Assembly: GCA_016874035.1 (NCBI GenBank)
Contig: VGVM01000005.1
Span: forward strand, 21,331-85,330
DNA length: 64,000 nucleotides
DNA from: Gemmatimonadota bacterium
Lineage (GTDB): Bacteria; Gemmatimonadota; Gemmatimonadetes; Gemmatimonadales; Gemmatimonadaceae
Reading direction: 5' to 3'
The position numbers and the translations under genes were made by a program. Numbering within the stretch: the first letter of the stretch is position 1; every line of letters begins with the position of its first letter. Positions 7,922 to 16,709 of this stretch are shown here, in pieces. Under the pieces are notes generated by a model. It made no database searches. It was not told where the DNA came from and saw nothing but the letters and a program-made list of their open reading frames with translations.

Positions 7922-9505
7922 CTACCGCCGCACCTTCCGCGGCACACGCGACTCCGCAATCGCCGCGTGATACGCGAACGACGCCACGATGACCGCGTTT
8001 TTCATCAGGTCCGCAGGCTGGATCGTGTCGTAGAAATCCAGGTTGGTGTGGCCGCCCTGACCGGGCGTGCGATCCTGCAGGAACTGGAACCCGGGCAAGC
8101 CGACCTCGTCGAACGCAATGTGATCGGTGCTCCCCACGCCCTGGTTCGAGACCACGGTCATACCGAGGTCGCGGAAGGGTGACATCCACGCGGTGAACTG
8201 CTCGCGCGCCTGCTCATTCCCCTGCAGGTAGATGCCGAGGTATTGGCCGGACCCGTAGTCCTGGTTGAAGTAGGCGGACAGCTTCTCGTACGCGGGCTTC
8301 GCGCCGACGGCAGCGTCGCGCGGGTCGCCGAAGTGCTGTCGCACGTACGCGCGCGACCCGAACAGCCCTTGCTCCTCGCCGGCCCAGAGCGCGATGCGAA
8401 TCGTGCGCCGCGGCTTCGCGCCGGTGGCCTTGAGGATCCGCATCGCTTCCATCATCACGGCCACTCCCGACGCGTTGTCGCTCGCGTTGGGGCTGGCATG
8501 CCACGAATCGAGGTGCGCGCCGATCATCACGACTTCATCGCGCAGGTCGCTGCCCGCGATTTCACCGACGACGTTGATCGCCTGTTCCACGCGCTCGCCG
8601 ATGCGATTGCGCACCTCGAGCTCAACCTTCACCGGTATGCCGCGCCTGAGGATGCGGAACATCCGGTTGTAGTGCTCCGGCGTGATAGCGATCATGGCGG
8701 GCGACGCGAGCATTCCCGCACGCGACCACTGGTCCGCGCGCGAGCCGGGGCGCGAAAACCCTCGCACGGCGCCAAGCCAGCCGCTCTCGCTCTGCAATAC
8801 GGCCGCCACGCCCTCGGCCGCATAGAACGCCACCTTCTCCTCGGCGGTCAGCAGGTCCGGATTGCGCGCCGTGCGTGGTGCGGCCGCAGCAACTGCGGCG
8901 ATAGCCGCCGGCGCCACCGTCGTGCGCTCGATGACATCGAGATCCTCCTGCGTGAGGCGCGGAACGCCGCGCGTCATCGCCGCGATGTCAATCGCGGCTG
9001 GTGGCGTGACGAGCGCCGCCTTGCCCTTGAGCGTCCCGCGGTACTTCGCGAGGTCGTCCTTGACGAGGAGGTCCACGATCACCGCCTCCGCAACCTTGCG
9101 ACCATTGGTGCCGTTCGTGTGTGCGATGGGGTAGCCAACCATCGGTTGGTAGTCGGGCTCGAGCATGTGCACCGAGACATACTCGTTGTCCCACGTCACG
9201 CCGTAATCCATGAACGGTTCTGCGGCGACGTTCACCAGGCCCATCTTCGTCATCGCGCCCTGCGCCCACTGCTGCGCGCGCTTCATGTCTTCCGACATCG
9301 TGAGTCGCGCGCCGAGCACGTCGGCGAGGTAGCCCTCGAACTCCATGACCTGCGAGCGCTGCAGTCCTTCCTCGCGAATCTTCGCGACCATCGCCCGGTC
9401 CACGGGCACGCCCTGATGCATCGCGGCCGAGGGCAGGAGCAGCGCGAGGGCGATCGCGAGCGCACGAAGCCGCGTGTTGATGGACAAGCCGACTGCGGGG
9501 ATCAT
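7922..9505 (-). CDS. Secreted M28-family metallopeptidase
   Basis: 527 residues from ATG 9505, which has a GAGG ribosome site ten bases upstream and is followed by a hydrophobic leader (ALAIALALLLPSAAM). The frame is open much further upstream, but that part encodes no leader. A PA-type insert lies at about 120-290, with the M28 catalytic domain after it: zinc ligands in GAHLDSWHASPNASDNASG (His and bridging Asp), AGEEQGLFGSRAYV (catalytic Glu pair) and a C-terminal GSTDHIAFDEVGLPGFQF His. M28 enzymes with this layout are di-zinc aminopeptidases or carboxypeptidases (glutamate carboxypeptidase-like). Exported, probably for peptide scavenging. Confidence 0.92.
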   Translation of the reverse strand: MIPAVGLSINTRLRALAIALALLLPSAAMHQGVPVDRAMVAKIREEGLQRSQVMEFEGYLADVLGARLTMSEDMKRAQQWAQGAMTKMGLVNVAAEPFMDYGVTWDNEYVSVHMLEPDYQPMVGYPIAHTNGTNGRKVAEAVIVDLLVKDDLAKYRGTLKGKAALVTPPAAIDIAAMTRGVPRLTQEDLDVIERTTVAPAAIAAVAAAAPRTARNPDLLTAEEKVAFYAAEGVAAVLQSESGWLGAVRGFSRPGSRADQWSRAGMLASPAMIAITPEHYNRMFRILRRGIPVKVELEVRNRIGERVEQAINVVGEIAGSDLRDEVVMIGAHLDSWHASPNASDNASGVAVMMEAMRILKATGAKPRRTIRIALWAGEEQGLFGSRAYVRQHFGDPRDAAVGAKPAYEKLSAYFNQDYGSGQYLGIYLQGNEQAREQFTAWMSPFRDLGMTVVSNQGVGSTDHIAFDEVGLPGFQFLQDRTPGQGGHTNLDFYDTIQPADLMKNAVIVASFAYHAAIAESRVPRKVRR

Positions 9506-9597
9506 CAGCGACCTCGGGGGGCGGAAGGCGCACGGAAGCATCAGGGCACACCAAAGTTCGTCGCGCGGAGCCGGTGCGCCAGTACCCTCGCCCGCAC

Positions 9598-10740
9598 CTA
9601 CACCACGTTGTACTCGCCCGCTCCAAACTCGCGCCACCTGAGCGGCCCGATGTCCACGGTGTGAGCCGCACCGTCCAGGATCTCCTCGGCGACCGCGAGC
9701 CCGGCCGACGGCCCATGCATCAGGCCGTGCCCGCTGAAGCCGGTACACGCGAAGAGGTTCTTGAGTTGCGGTAAGCGCCCGATGATCGCCTGGTCGTCCG
9801 GCGTGACCTCGTAGAGTCCGGCCCACTCGTGCGCGAGTTCGGATTCGCCGAGCATCGGCAAGCGATTGACGGCCGCCTCGATGTGCCGCTCTCGCCACGC
9901 CTCGTCCACGCTGGTGTTGAACGCAGGCTTCTCGTCGTGGTTCGACATGCCCGTCAGGATCGCGCCACCTTCGTAGTGGAAGTACAGCGACTGCGCGAAA
10001 TCAATCACGAACGGGAACGATTTCGTGAGTCCCGGGATCGGTGCGGTCACCGCGATCTGCCGCCTGATGGGCACGACCGGCACATCCACACCGATCAGGC
10101 GGCCGACTTCGCCGGACCACGGCCCTGCGGCGAGCAGGAACGTCCCGCCCGTCACGTCGCCCGCAGGGGTGTGCAACGCCTCGATCACCCCGCCGCGGAC
10201 GCGCGCGCCGGTCACGCGAACGCCGGAGCGCAGCGTCGCGCCCGCGCGTGACGCTCCGCGCACATAACCCTGCAGGATCCCGTTCGGGTCCACGAGTCCG
10301 TCGCGGTCGCAGAACGTCGCGGCGATGATGCCGTCGCGGTTCACCTGCGGCGCCAGTCGCGCGACATCATCCGGCGACAGCCATTCGGTCATCACGCCAT
10401 GGGCGTGCTGCAACTCGACGTTCGTGCGGAACGCCGCGACGTCGTCGGCGGAGTCGAGCAGGAACAGGTAGCCGCACGGGTTGTAGCCGATCGGCTGCTC
10501 GAACTCGTCCTCGAATCGCGCGAGCATCTTCAGGCTCTGCTTCGACAGCTCGATGTTTACGGCAGTCGAGAACTGATGACGAAAGCCGCCGGCGTTGAGC
10601 GCCGTGGACCCGGTGCCGAACATGGGCTCGGCTTCGAGCACGGTCACGCGCGCGCCGCGACCCGCGAGGTGGTAGGCGGCGCTCATGCCCATCACGCCGC
10701 CGCCGATGATGACAACGTCTGCCGTGGTGTTGCTTGTCAT
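9598..10740 (-). CDS. FAD-dependent oxidoreductase of the DAO family
   Basis: 380 residues. The N-terminus VVIIGGGVMGMSAAYHLAGRG is the dinucleotide-binding GxGxxG fold, followed by LEAEPMFGTGSTALNAGG (family motif near the flavin). The C-terminal stretch NLFACTGFSGHGLMHGPSAG is the second FAD contact seen in sarcosine oxidase beta-subunit-like and glycine oxidase-like enzymes. The substrate is probably an N-methyl or secondary amino acid, but that cannot be read from sequence. It is divergent from the metallo-hydrolase at 10766 with only 25 bases between start codons; TAGATT at 10755-10750 is a candidate -10 giving a very short leader. Confidence 0.85.
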   Translation of the reverse strand: MTSNTTADVVIIGGGVMGMSAAYHLAGRGARVTVLEAEPMFGTGSTALNAGGFRHQFSTAVNIELSKQSLKMLARFEDEFEQPIGYNPCGYLFLLDSADDVAAFRTNVELQHAHGVMTEWLSPDDVARLAPQVNRDGIIAATFCDRDGLVDPNGILQGYVRGASRAGATLRSGVRVTGARVRGGVIEALHTPAGDVTGGTFLLAAGPWSGEVGRLIGVDVPVVPIRRQIAVTAPIPGLTKSFPFVIDFAQSLYFHYEGGAILTGMSNHDEKPAFNTSVDEAWRERHIEAAVNRLPMLGESELAHEWAGLYEVTPDDQAIIGRLPQLKNLFACTGFSGHGLMHGPSAGLAVAEEILDGAAHTVDIGPLRWREFGAGEYNVV

Positions 10741-10753
10741 TGCGCGCGGAATC

Positions 10754-10759
10754 TATCGT
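10754..10759 (+). promoter_or_regulatory. -10-like TATCGT for the gene at 10766
   Basis: TATCGT lies six bases before ATG 10766. On the other strand TAGATT (10755-10750) overlaps it and serves the divergent oxidoreductase, so the two promoters would share the same few bases and compete for polymerase. Confidence 0.4.
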
Positions 10760-10765
10760 TCGCAC

Positions 10766-11365
10766 ATGCCGGGCACCGCGCCGAAGCTGTCCATCATGAA
10801 TGTCGGCCACCATTCGACCAACACCTGGGTGGTGAGCGTCGGGCGTTCGCGGCTGCTCGCCGACCTCGGCTGGTGGGGGCACATCGGGTTGCTCGAGGCG
10901 GACCTCAAGCGGAAGGACATCCCGCTCAAGGAAATCACGCACGGTTTCGCGACGCACTATCACGGCGACCATGCCGGCGCGGCGCAGGACCTCAAGAACC
11001 GCGGCATGAAGTTGATCGTCACGCCGGAGCAGCTGCCGCATATCGAAGGGCTGAAGCGCGTGGCGAAGCCGGCCGACCACTACACCGAGATCTCGCTTCA
11101 CGACAACCTGGTCGTGCCGATCGCCGAGAGCCGCGCGCTGCTCAAGTCGTTGGGTTTCGACGGGGCGTTCGTGCACACGCCGGGGCACTCGGACGACAGC
11201 ATCTCGCTGGTACTCGATTCCGGCGAGGCATTCACGGGCGACCTCACGATGCCGATGATGGTCGGGAACGAGGACGCCGCGGTGGTCGAGCGCAGTTGGG
11301 ATTTGCTTCGCGAGGCGGGCGCGACGCAGGTGTACCCCGGACACGGACCGGTGCGGCCCCTGTAG
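10766..11365 (+). CDS. Metallo-beta-lactamase-fold hydrolase
   Basis: 199 residues from the ATG at 10766. Metal-binding motif THYHGDHAGAAQD (HxHxDH), then VHTPGHSDDSISLVL with the third His, FTGDL with the bridging Asp, and YPGHGPV with the last His: a complete di-metal site of the glyoxalase II/MBL superfamily. No signal peptide, so cytosolic. Preceded by TATCGT six bases upstream of the ATG with no Shine-Dalgarno, suggesting a leaderless mRNA. Substrate unknown. An internal ATG 30 bases on (MNVGHHST) is a less likely start. Confidence 0.87.
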   Translation: MPGTAPKLSIMNVGHHSTNTWVVSVGRSRLLADLGWWGHIGLLEADLKRKDIPLKEITHGFATHYHGDHAGAAQDLKNRGMKLIVTPEQLPHIEGLKRVAKPADHYTEISLHDNLVVPIAESRALLKSLGFDGAFVHTPGHSDDSISLVLDSGEAFTGDLTMPMMVGNEDAAVVERSWDLLREAGATQVYPGHGPVRPL

Positions 11366-11412
11366 GTCCGAGGCGTCTGGCGGCGCACTGCGCGAACCGG
11401 CAAGTTCTGGGG

Positions 11413-12957
11413 ATGCAGACACTCGCTCGCAGCATCCACGCATCCTCGAATCGCGACACCGTTCGATCCTCGATCTTTCCACTTTTGGCATTGGCGTTGA
11501 TGGCTGGCGCACTACCTCACGCTGTCCACGCCCAGGCCGCCCGTTCAGGGTCGTCGGCCGCCGCCCCATCGCCGAGTGCGCTCGTACAGCGCGCCGTCGG
11601 CGCGATGGGTGGTGAGCAGGCCCTGCGCGCGCTCGCCAACACCACCTATGAGTTCAACGCCGCGACGTTCCAGATCGGCCAGGAAGAGACGCCGGCGTCC
11701 GCAGCCCGCGGGACGATCGCGTTCGGTCGCATCGTGACCGATTATCGCGGCGACCGGCGCCTGACTACGCAGGAAAGCCGCGCGATCACGGGCGTCGTCA
11801 CGCGCTCGCGGCGCGTTGTTGCCGGCGGCATCGGCATGACCGAGACGAACGGCGTGCCCGCGCCGGATGCTCCGGGCGCAGTGGCCGCCGCGGCAGCCGA
11901 CGTGCGCCTGCTGCCCGACCAGCTCCTGCTCGCGGCGCTCTCAAGCCCGTCCACGCTCTCGGCGGCCGGAACCCGACGGGTTCGCGGCGAGGCGATGGAC
12001 GGCGTGCGCTACGCAAACGGTCCGGATACGGCTTCGCTGTGGTTCGACCGGCTGTCCGGGCTCCTCGTGATCGCCGAGCGCGTCACCGATGACGGCGTGC
12101 TGGGTGACCGCAGGAACACGGCGACGTACACGCGGTGGGCGGACGCGGCGGGCGTGAAGTTGCCGCGACAGATTGATTCCGAGGCGAATGGTCGCCTGGT
12201 GCAGCACACGATCATCACGGCCGCGCTGGCCAACACGGCGCTCGCGGATTCGCTGTTCGCGATCCCGGATTCGATCGCGCGGCGTGCGCAGCGCGGGCCC
12301 ATTGCCGCGGCGCCGATTGCCGTCACGCTTCAGGAACTGGGACCCAACGTCTGGCGCGCGGAAGGCGGGTCGCATCACTCGCTGGTCGTGCGTCAGCCGA
12401 ACGGCCTGGTCGTTGTGGAGATGCCGCAGGGTTCCGCACGCTCGCGGGCGGTGCTCGACACGCTGCGGTCGCGCTTCCCGGGCGTGCGCGTTCACACGGC
12501 AGTGAGCACGCACCACCACTGGGACCATTCCGGCGGCGTGCGCGAGTACGTCGCGCAGGGCATTCCCGTGGTGGCGCACGCGCGCAACGTCGATTTCATC
12601 CGCGGGATCGGTGCGGCGCCGAAGACCGTCGCGCCCGACGCGCTTTCACGCGTCAAGCGAACGCCGGTGGTCCGGGCGGCCGCCGCCGATTTCGCATTAG
12701 GCACGGGCGAGACGCGGGTGGAGTTTCCCGAGTTGCCGAATACCCACGTCGAAGGGATGCTGACCGCGTATGTGCCTTCGCTGCGGATCTTGTTCGTCGC
12801 CGACGTGGTCCAGCCTGGGCCGGCCATGACGTCGGTTGGCGCGCGGGAAGTTGTCGCGATGGTGCGAGCGCGAGGGATCGCGGTTGACCGGGTGGTCGGC
12901 GCGCATCAGGGGGTCGTGGCGTGGGCTGATGTGGAACGTGCAGCCGCGCGGCCGTAG
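11413..12957 (+). CDS. Exported metallo-beta-lactamase-fold protein
   Basis: 514 residues. A signal peptide (FPLLALALMAGALPHAVHAQ) follows the ATG at 11413. Residues about 50-300 form a beta-rich outer-membrane-lipoprotein-like domain with a conserved Gly start (RAVGAMGGEQALRAL), and about 310-510 an MBL domain: STHHHWDHSGGVREYVAQG supplies HxHxDH, and NTHVEGMLTAYVP, FVADVV and GAHQG the remaining ligands. Similar exported MBL proteins occur widely in soil bacteria without known substrate. The frame is open far upstream but that part is the shadow of the previous gene. Confidence 0.85.
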   Translation: MQTLARSIHASSNRDTVRSSIFPLLALALMAGALPHAVHAQAARSGSSAAAPSPSALVQRAVGAMGGEQALRALANTTYEFNAATFQIGQEETPASAARGTIAFGRIVTDYRGDRRLTTQESRAITGVVTRSRRVVAGGIGMTETNGVPAPDAPGAVAAAAADVRLLPDQLLLAALSSPSTLSAAGTRRVRGEAMDGVRYANGPDTASLWFDRLSGLLVIAERVTDDGVLGDRRNTATYTRWADAAGVKLPRQIDSEANGRLVQHTIITAALANTALADSLFAIPDSIARRAQRGPIAAAPIAVTLQELGPNVWRAEGGSHHSLVVRQPNGLVVVEMPQGSARSRAVLDTLRSRFPGVRVHTAVSTHHHWDHSGGVREYVAQGIPVVAHARNVDFIRGIGAAPKTVAPDALSRVKRTPVVRAAAADFALGTGETRVEFPELPNTHVEGMLTAYVPSLRILFVADVVQPGPAMTSVGAREVVAMVRARGIAVDRVVGAHQGVVAWADVERAAARP

Positions 12958-13026
12958 CGTGGCCTCGGCGCCACGCATGTCGTTCGGTGTCGCGTGATGC
13001 CGAAGGCAACATCGGGAGGGCTGCTG

Positions 13027-14502
13027 ATGCATGGTACCGACGACTCGCCGCTGGAGTCGCGCTCCGGACTCGACGCGTGGAAGCCGGCCGAACTGCCCGA
13101 GCCGCCGCAGCCCAAGGGGCTCGGTTGGCTCAAGGTGGTGGGCCCCGGTGTCATCGTGCTGGGTGTCTCGATCGGGAGCGGCGAGTTCCTGCTTGGACCG
13201 GCCGCGTTCGTGCGCTCGGGGTTCTCGCTGCTCTGGGTCTGCGGCGTCGCGATCTTCTTCCAGACCGTATTCAACACGGAGCTGATGCGCTACACGCTCG
13301 CGACCGGCGAGCCCGTGTTCACCGGGTTCATGCGGACGCGGCCGTCATCGAAACTCTGGGCCGCGGTGTATTCGGTGCTGTATTTCCTGCAGACGGGCTG
13401 GCCGGCGCATGCGGGCACGGCGGCGGGCGCGCTGTTCTTCCTGTTCTTCCGGCGGCTCGCCGGGCCGGGCGATTCCGGCAGCATCTATATGATTGCGGTC
13501 GCGGCCTTCCTGGTCTGCATGGCGATCCTGCTGGTGGGTCGCCGGATCGAGCGCACGCTTGAACTGCTCAACTGGGTCCTGGTGGTCTGCATCCTCGGCG
13601 GGCTCGCGGTGCTCGCAGTGCTGTACGTCTCGCCGTCCACCATGGCGTCCGCCGCGGCGGGGTTCGCCGGCTACGACACGGTCAGCGGCAGCTTCCAGTT
13701 CATCCCGCAAGGGTCCGACCTATTCCTGCTCGGCGCATTGGTCGCGTACTCGGGCGCGGGCGGCGCGATCAACATCGTGCTCGCGAACTGGGCGCGCGAT
13801 CGCGGGTACGGCATGGGCGAGCGCGCGGGCTACATCCCCGCAGCGGTGGGCGGAAAGAAGGTGCACCTTGCCCACACCGGTTTCATGTTTGCCGATACAC
13901 CGGACGAGATGCGGCGCTGGCGCGGCTGGTGGCGGATCGTCGCCGCGGACCAGTGGGGCGTGTTCGGTGCCGGCGCCCTGCTCGGCATGGTGCTGCCCGC
14001 GCTCATCTACGTCACGTTCGTCGAGCGCGGCACCGATATCCAGGGGCTGGGCATTTCGGCCGCGCTGGCGCAGAGCATGATGACGCGCGAGGGCGCGCTC
14101 ATGGGCGGTGCGGTGGCGCTCCTCGGCGCGTGGATCCTGTTCAAGACGCAGCTCGACATCCTCGAAGGCATGGTCCGCGCGATCACGGACATGCTGTGGA
14201 CCGGGAGTGCGCGCGTGCGGGCGTGGCGCGGCGGCGATGTGCGAGCCGTGTACTACACCGTGCTCGGCGCGATCGTGCTGTGGGGACTGTTCGCGCTCCG
14301 GCTCGCGCAGCCGATCGTGCTGCTCAAGATCGGCGCGAACATCGCCGGGTTCATCCTGATGGTGTCATCGCTGCACCTGCTGTGGCTGAATACGACGCTG
14401 TTACCGGCGCACATCCGGCCGCCGATGTGGCGGCGCGTCGCCCTGGTGGCGATGTCGGCGTTCTACGGCGTGTTCGTGTACCTGTCGTTCAGCTCGTTGT
14501 AG
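13027..14502 (+). CDS. Nramp-superfamily transporter lacking the DPGN motif
   Basis: 491 residues. ATG 13027 is preceded by GGGAGG seven bases upstream; an earlier in-frame ATG at 12994 lacks one. About eleven hydrophobic helices. The first carries GPGVIVLGVSIGSGEFLLGP where classical Nramp Mn/Fe transporters have DPGN, so the metal-binding Asp and Asn of TM1 are missing and IGSGE takes their place. The long loop after the middle helices (GYGMGERAGYIPA) and LGISAALAQSMM are typical of this bacterial Nramp-like group. The substrate is therefore uncertain: it need not be a divalent transition metal. Stands alone before the tRNA. Confidence 0.8.
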   Translation: MHGTDDSPLESRSGLDAWKPAELPEPPQPKGLGWLKVVGPGVIVLGVSIGSGEFLLGPAAFVRSGFSLLWVCGVAIFFQTVFNTELMRYTLATGEPVFTGFMRTRPSSKLWAAVYSVLYFLQTGWPAHAGTAAGALFFLFFRRLAGPGDSGSIYMIAVAAFLVCMAILLVGRRIERTLELLNWVLVVCILGGLAVLAVLYVSPSTMASAAAGFAGYDTVSGSFQFIPQGSDLFLLGALVAYSGAGGAINIVLANWARDRGYGMGERAGYIPAAVGGKKVHLAHTGFMFADTPDEMRRWRGWWRIVAADQWGVFGAGALLGMVLPALIYVTFVERGTDIQGLGISAALAQSMMTREGALMGGAVALLGAWILFKTQLDILEGMVRAITDMLWTGSARVRAWRGGDVRAVYYTVLGAIVLWGLFALRLAQPIVLLKIGANIAGFILMVSSLHLLWLNTTLLPAHIRPPMWRRVALVAMSAFYGVFVYLSFSSL

Positions 14503-14566
14503 CGCCGGCTGTAGATCCTGTCGTAGCGCTCGCGGTCCGTCGCGTGGGCGCTAGATTTGGTGGTAC

Positions 14567-14640
14567 GCGCCTATAGCTCAATTGGATAGAGCTTTTGACT
14601 TCGGATCAAAGGGTTGGGGGTTCGAGTCCCTCTGGGCGCA
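14567..14640 (+). tRNA. tRNA-Arg (anticodon TCG)
   Basis: 74 bases fold as a cloverleaf: acceptor GCGCCTA/TGGGCGC with discriminator A at 14640, D arm around AGCTCAATTGGATAGAGCT, anticodon stem TTTGA/TCAAA with loop CTTCGGA (anticodon TCG at 14601-14603), and T arm GGGGG-TTCGAGT-CCCTC. It reads CGA codons. CCA is not encoded, so it must be added after transcription. A TAGATT at 14552-14557 is a likely -10. Confidence 0.95.
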
Positions 14641-14654
14641 TCCGGCTTGACCAT

Positions 14655-14677
14655 GCGGCCGCGACTGACCAGGCCGC
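14655..14677. terminator. GC hairpin between tRNA and convergent gene
   Basis: GCGGCC (14655-14660) pairs perfectly with GGCCGC (14672-14677) around an 11-base loop, 14 bases after the tRNA and just before the convergent gene's stop. There is no T tract on either side, so termination is only plausible from position. Confidence 0.35.
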
Positions 14678-14678
14678 G

Positions 14679-15680
14679 TCAGCGCTTCAACAGCCGCGCG
14701 AGCAGCTCCGGCATCGCGTGCAGCTGATCAATGTGATCCGGCGCCGAGTTCCCGGCGAAGCCCATCACTTCGAACTGCCCGCTCCGGGATTCGCTCAGCT
14801 GCTGCATACCGCGCGGCCCCCAGCGGAGCACGGCTTTCCGCTTCATTCCGAGTGCGGACAGGAGCCAGTCGGCGGTTTCGGTCGTGCTCGCATACGTCCC
14901 GGGGAAGATCTCGGAGTGTGTGACGAGGAAGCGTTTACCGCCCTGCGCGGCGAGTCGCGCATACGCCGCGAACGGCGCAAGGTTCATCGTGTCGAGGACG
15001 CCGCCGGCCGCGAGGCCTGAGCCTTCCGGGACATATGACGTATGCAGGCCGTCGAGCAGGAGTACGCCGTCAACGCGCGCAACATGCCGCAGTTCCCGCA
15101 GGATCGCGCGGATCGCACCGTAGCCCGCCGAGAAACCCACGAGCGTGACGCGTCCGACCCGCGCGGGCCGTCCGTTCATCGCCGACAGTTCACGCTCGAC
15201 CGTCGTGAGCAACGAGTCGAAGGCCGCGGGGTCCGCAAACGGCCGCTGATACACACTCGAACCTGCGCCGCGGTTCACGATCACGGCGACGGCGCGATCG
15301 TCGGCCTTGGTCACCGCCTGCATCGGCAACCACGCGGCGCCGTTGAAATGCACGACCAGCGAGACGGGGTCACGCGGCTTCCTCGGCACGAACAAGTCCA
15401 TCGGGCGGCCGTCCGGTCCGGTGATGGCCCGCACCACTCCAGGGAGCGCTCGCTCCGAGAGCCGCTCGTGCGCGCGAGAGGCATCCGCCATCGGCGAGGG
15501 ATTTTGCGGTGCCGCGGTTGTGACCGGGGTCTGGGCAGCAGCGGCGTGTGCTGCGAGGAACGACAACACACGAAGCGCGCCGCGCGTGGCGCGTAGCGCG
15601 CCCGCACTTGGCACAGCGGTGCTGGCCCCGGACGTTTCGTTCCCACGCACCGGGCCGGCTGGATTGCGCTCCCGGCTCAC
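14679..15680 (-). CDS. Exported alpha/beta-hydrolase-like protein
   Basis: 333 residues from the GTG at 15680, which overlaps the DinB stop by four bases (GTGA); the frame also opens slightly upstream at GTG 15698. A leader is visible (GALRVLSFLAAHAAAAQ). The body has VSLVVHFNGAAWLP, then VTLVGFSAGYGAIRAIL, a nucleophile elbow G-F-S-A-G as in alpha/beta hydrolases, and GVLLLDGLHTSY. A C-terminal His follows in APDHIDQLH. The family is not one I can name; possibly an esterase. Third gene of a tightly coupled operon. Confidence 0.65.
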   Translation of the reverse strand: MSRERNPAGPVRGNETSGASTAVPSAGALRATRGALRVLSFLAAHAAAAQTPVTTAAPQNPSPMADASRAHERLSERALPGVVRAITGPDGRPMDLFVPRKPRDPVSLVVHFNGAAWLPMQAVTKADDRAVAVIVNRGAGSSVYQRPFADPAAFDSLLTTVERELSAMNGRPARVGRVTLVGFSAGYGAIRAILRELRHVARVDGVLLLDGLHTSYVPEGSGLAAGGVLDTMNLAPFAAYARLAAQGGKRFLVTHSEIFPGTYASTTETADWLLSALGMKRKAVLRWGPRGMQQLSESRSGQFEVMGFAGNSAPDHIDQLHAMPELLARLLKR

Positions 15681-16192
15681 GATTGCTTCAGCAACCACGA
15701 GATCAACGCCATGTGGTGGTCGTCGTGCTCCGCGACGAAGAACGCGTGGTCAATCAATCGCATTGGCTGTTGCAGGCGCGGGTGCAGGGCCGTGCGGGAC
15801 CACGCATCGGCCGGGTACGCATCGAGGCGCGCGATGAAGCGCGAGCGTGCGGCGCGAAACTCGCGGAGCAGGTCGGCCAGGGCTCGCGCGTTGTGATTGG
15901 CGTCGTGCGTCCGGCGGTTCTTGAGGTCCGCCGGTCGGAGGGTCGCGCCGCCGGCATCGAAATCATCGAGTCGGTCGTACCAGAGGTCTTCGAGATCTAG
16001 GAGGTGTCCGACCTGTTCCTGCACCGACCAGTGCTCGCCAGTGCGACGCGTCAGGACATCGGGCGCGAGCGAGCCCGTCCGCTCTTCGATCCGCGCCGGG
16101 GTTCCGCGCAGGCGCTCGAGAACCGTTGGCGCGCGTTCGACGGGAATGTCGAACGTGAACTTGCGTTCGAACCAGAGCGAGGGGGCGGTCAC
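15677..16192 (-). CDS. DinB-superfamily protein
   Basis: 171 residues. The four-helix DinB/YfiT fold is indicated by GEHWSVQEQVGHLLDLEDLW near the middle and a C-terminal HAFFVAEHDDHHMALISWLL, which supply the three metal-binding histidines. These proteins include metal-dependent thiol S-transferases (for example bacillithiol-dependent enzymes), but the specific substrate cannot be read. It starts at a GTG overlapping the previous stop by four bases and its own stop overlaps the next start the same way. Confidence 0.85.
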   Translation of the reverse strand: MTAPSLWFERKFTFDIPVERAPTVLERLRGTPARIEERTGSLAPDVLTRRTGEHWSVQEQVGHLLDLEDLWYDRLDDFDAGGATLRPADLKNRRTHDANHNARALADLLREFRAARSRFIARLDAYPADAWSRTALHPRLQQPMRLIDHAFFVAEHDDHHMALISWLLKQS

Positions 16193-16626
16193 CGGCGCGT
16201 GCGTGGCGGGGCGCCATTGCCACCGGGCGTGAGGCTGCGTGCCAATCGCCGGCCGAGTGCCTCGACCGAGTCGCCGAGCGTCGCGCCAACGGATGTCGTG
16301 CTGCCACTCGTGGCCGTCGTTGCCGTGCCGACGTTGAACACGCGAGCACTGACGGAAAACACATCGCCGTCCAGGCGGGTGATCGCGCTCACCAGGTAGT
16401 TCACTGCGCGGTCCACCGGCAACTGCGCGGGCGGCCGTACCTCGTACTCGAAGAGCGAATCGCTCGTGAGCCCGAATCTCAGTGCGTTGACAATGAACAG
16501 CGAATCAACGGTCTCGATACCGGAGGCGTTCAACGTCAACGACACCGTCGGCCGCGGGGTCGTTGCCTGCGCCCCGGCCTGCGTTGCTGCAAACACGAAC
16601 GCCATGACGGCTATCTTATTGCGCAC
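16189..16626 (-). CDS. Small exported protein of unknown function
   Basis: 145 residues from GTG 16626, preceded by GAGGT at good spacing. A short leader (IAVMAFVFAATQAGAQ) is followed by VSLTLNASGIETVDSLF, DRAVNYLVSAITRLDGD and an Ala/Thr/Ser-rich stretch, then a C-terminal GDSVEALGRRLARSL. I do not recognise the family; it resembles the FlgO/LpoB-like small periplasmic fold only loosely. First gene of the operon with DinB and the hydrolase-like protein, and divergent from the quinoprotein gene at 16710. Confidence 0.6.
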   Translation of the reverse strand: MRNKIAVMAFVFAATQAGAQATTPRPTVSLTLNASGIETVDSLFIVNALRFGLTSDSLFEYEVRPPAQLPVDRAVNYLVSAITRLDGDVFSVSARVFNVGTATTATSGSTTSVGATLGDSVEALGRRLARSLTPGGNGAPPRTRR

Positions 16627-16709
16627 CTCTACCTCGTGCGGAAGGGCATTGCAGGGAATCTGCCGTCGCGATGTGCCGTCTGCCAACCACAGCCAGCGAA
16701 TCCCCCACC

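Noticed and set aside
8243..9664. Long open frame opposite the M28 peptidase
   Set aside because: High GC keeps antisense frames open; composition is Arg/His-rich with no family motif, and the M28 gene has complete catalytic residues.
10399..11412. Upstream extension of the exported MBL protein
   Set aside because: Overlaps the first MBL gene in another frame and places the signal peptide in mid-protein; ATG 11413 begins right at the leader.
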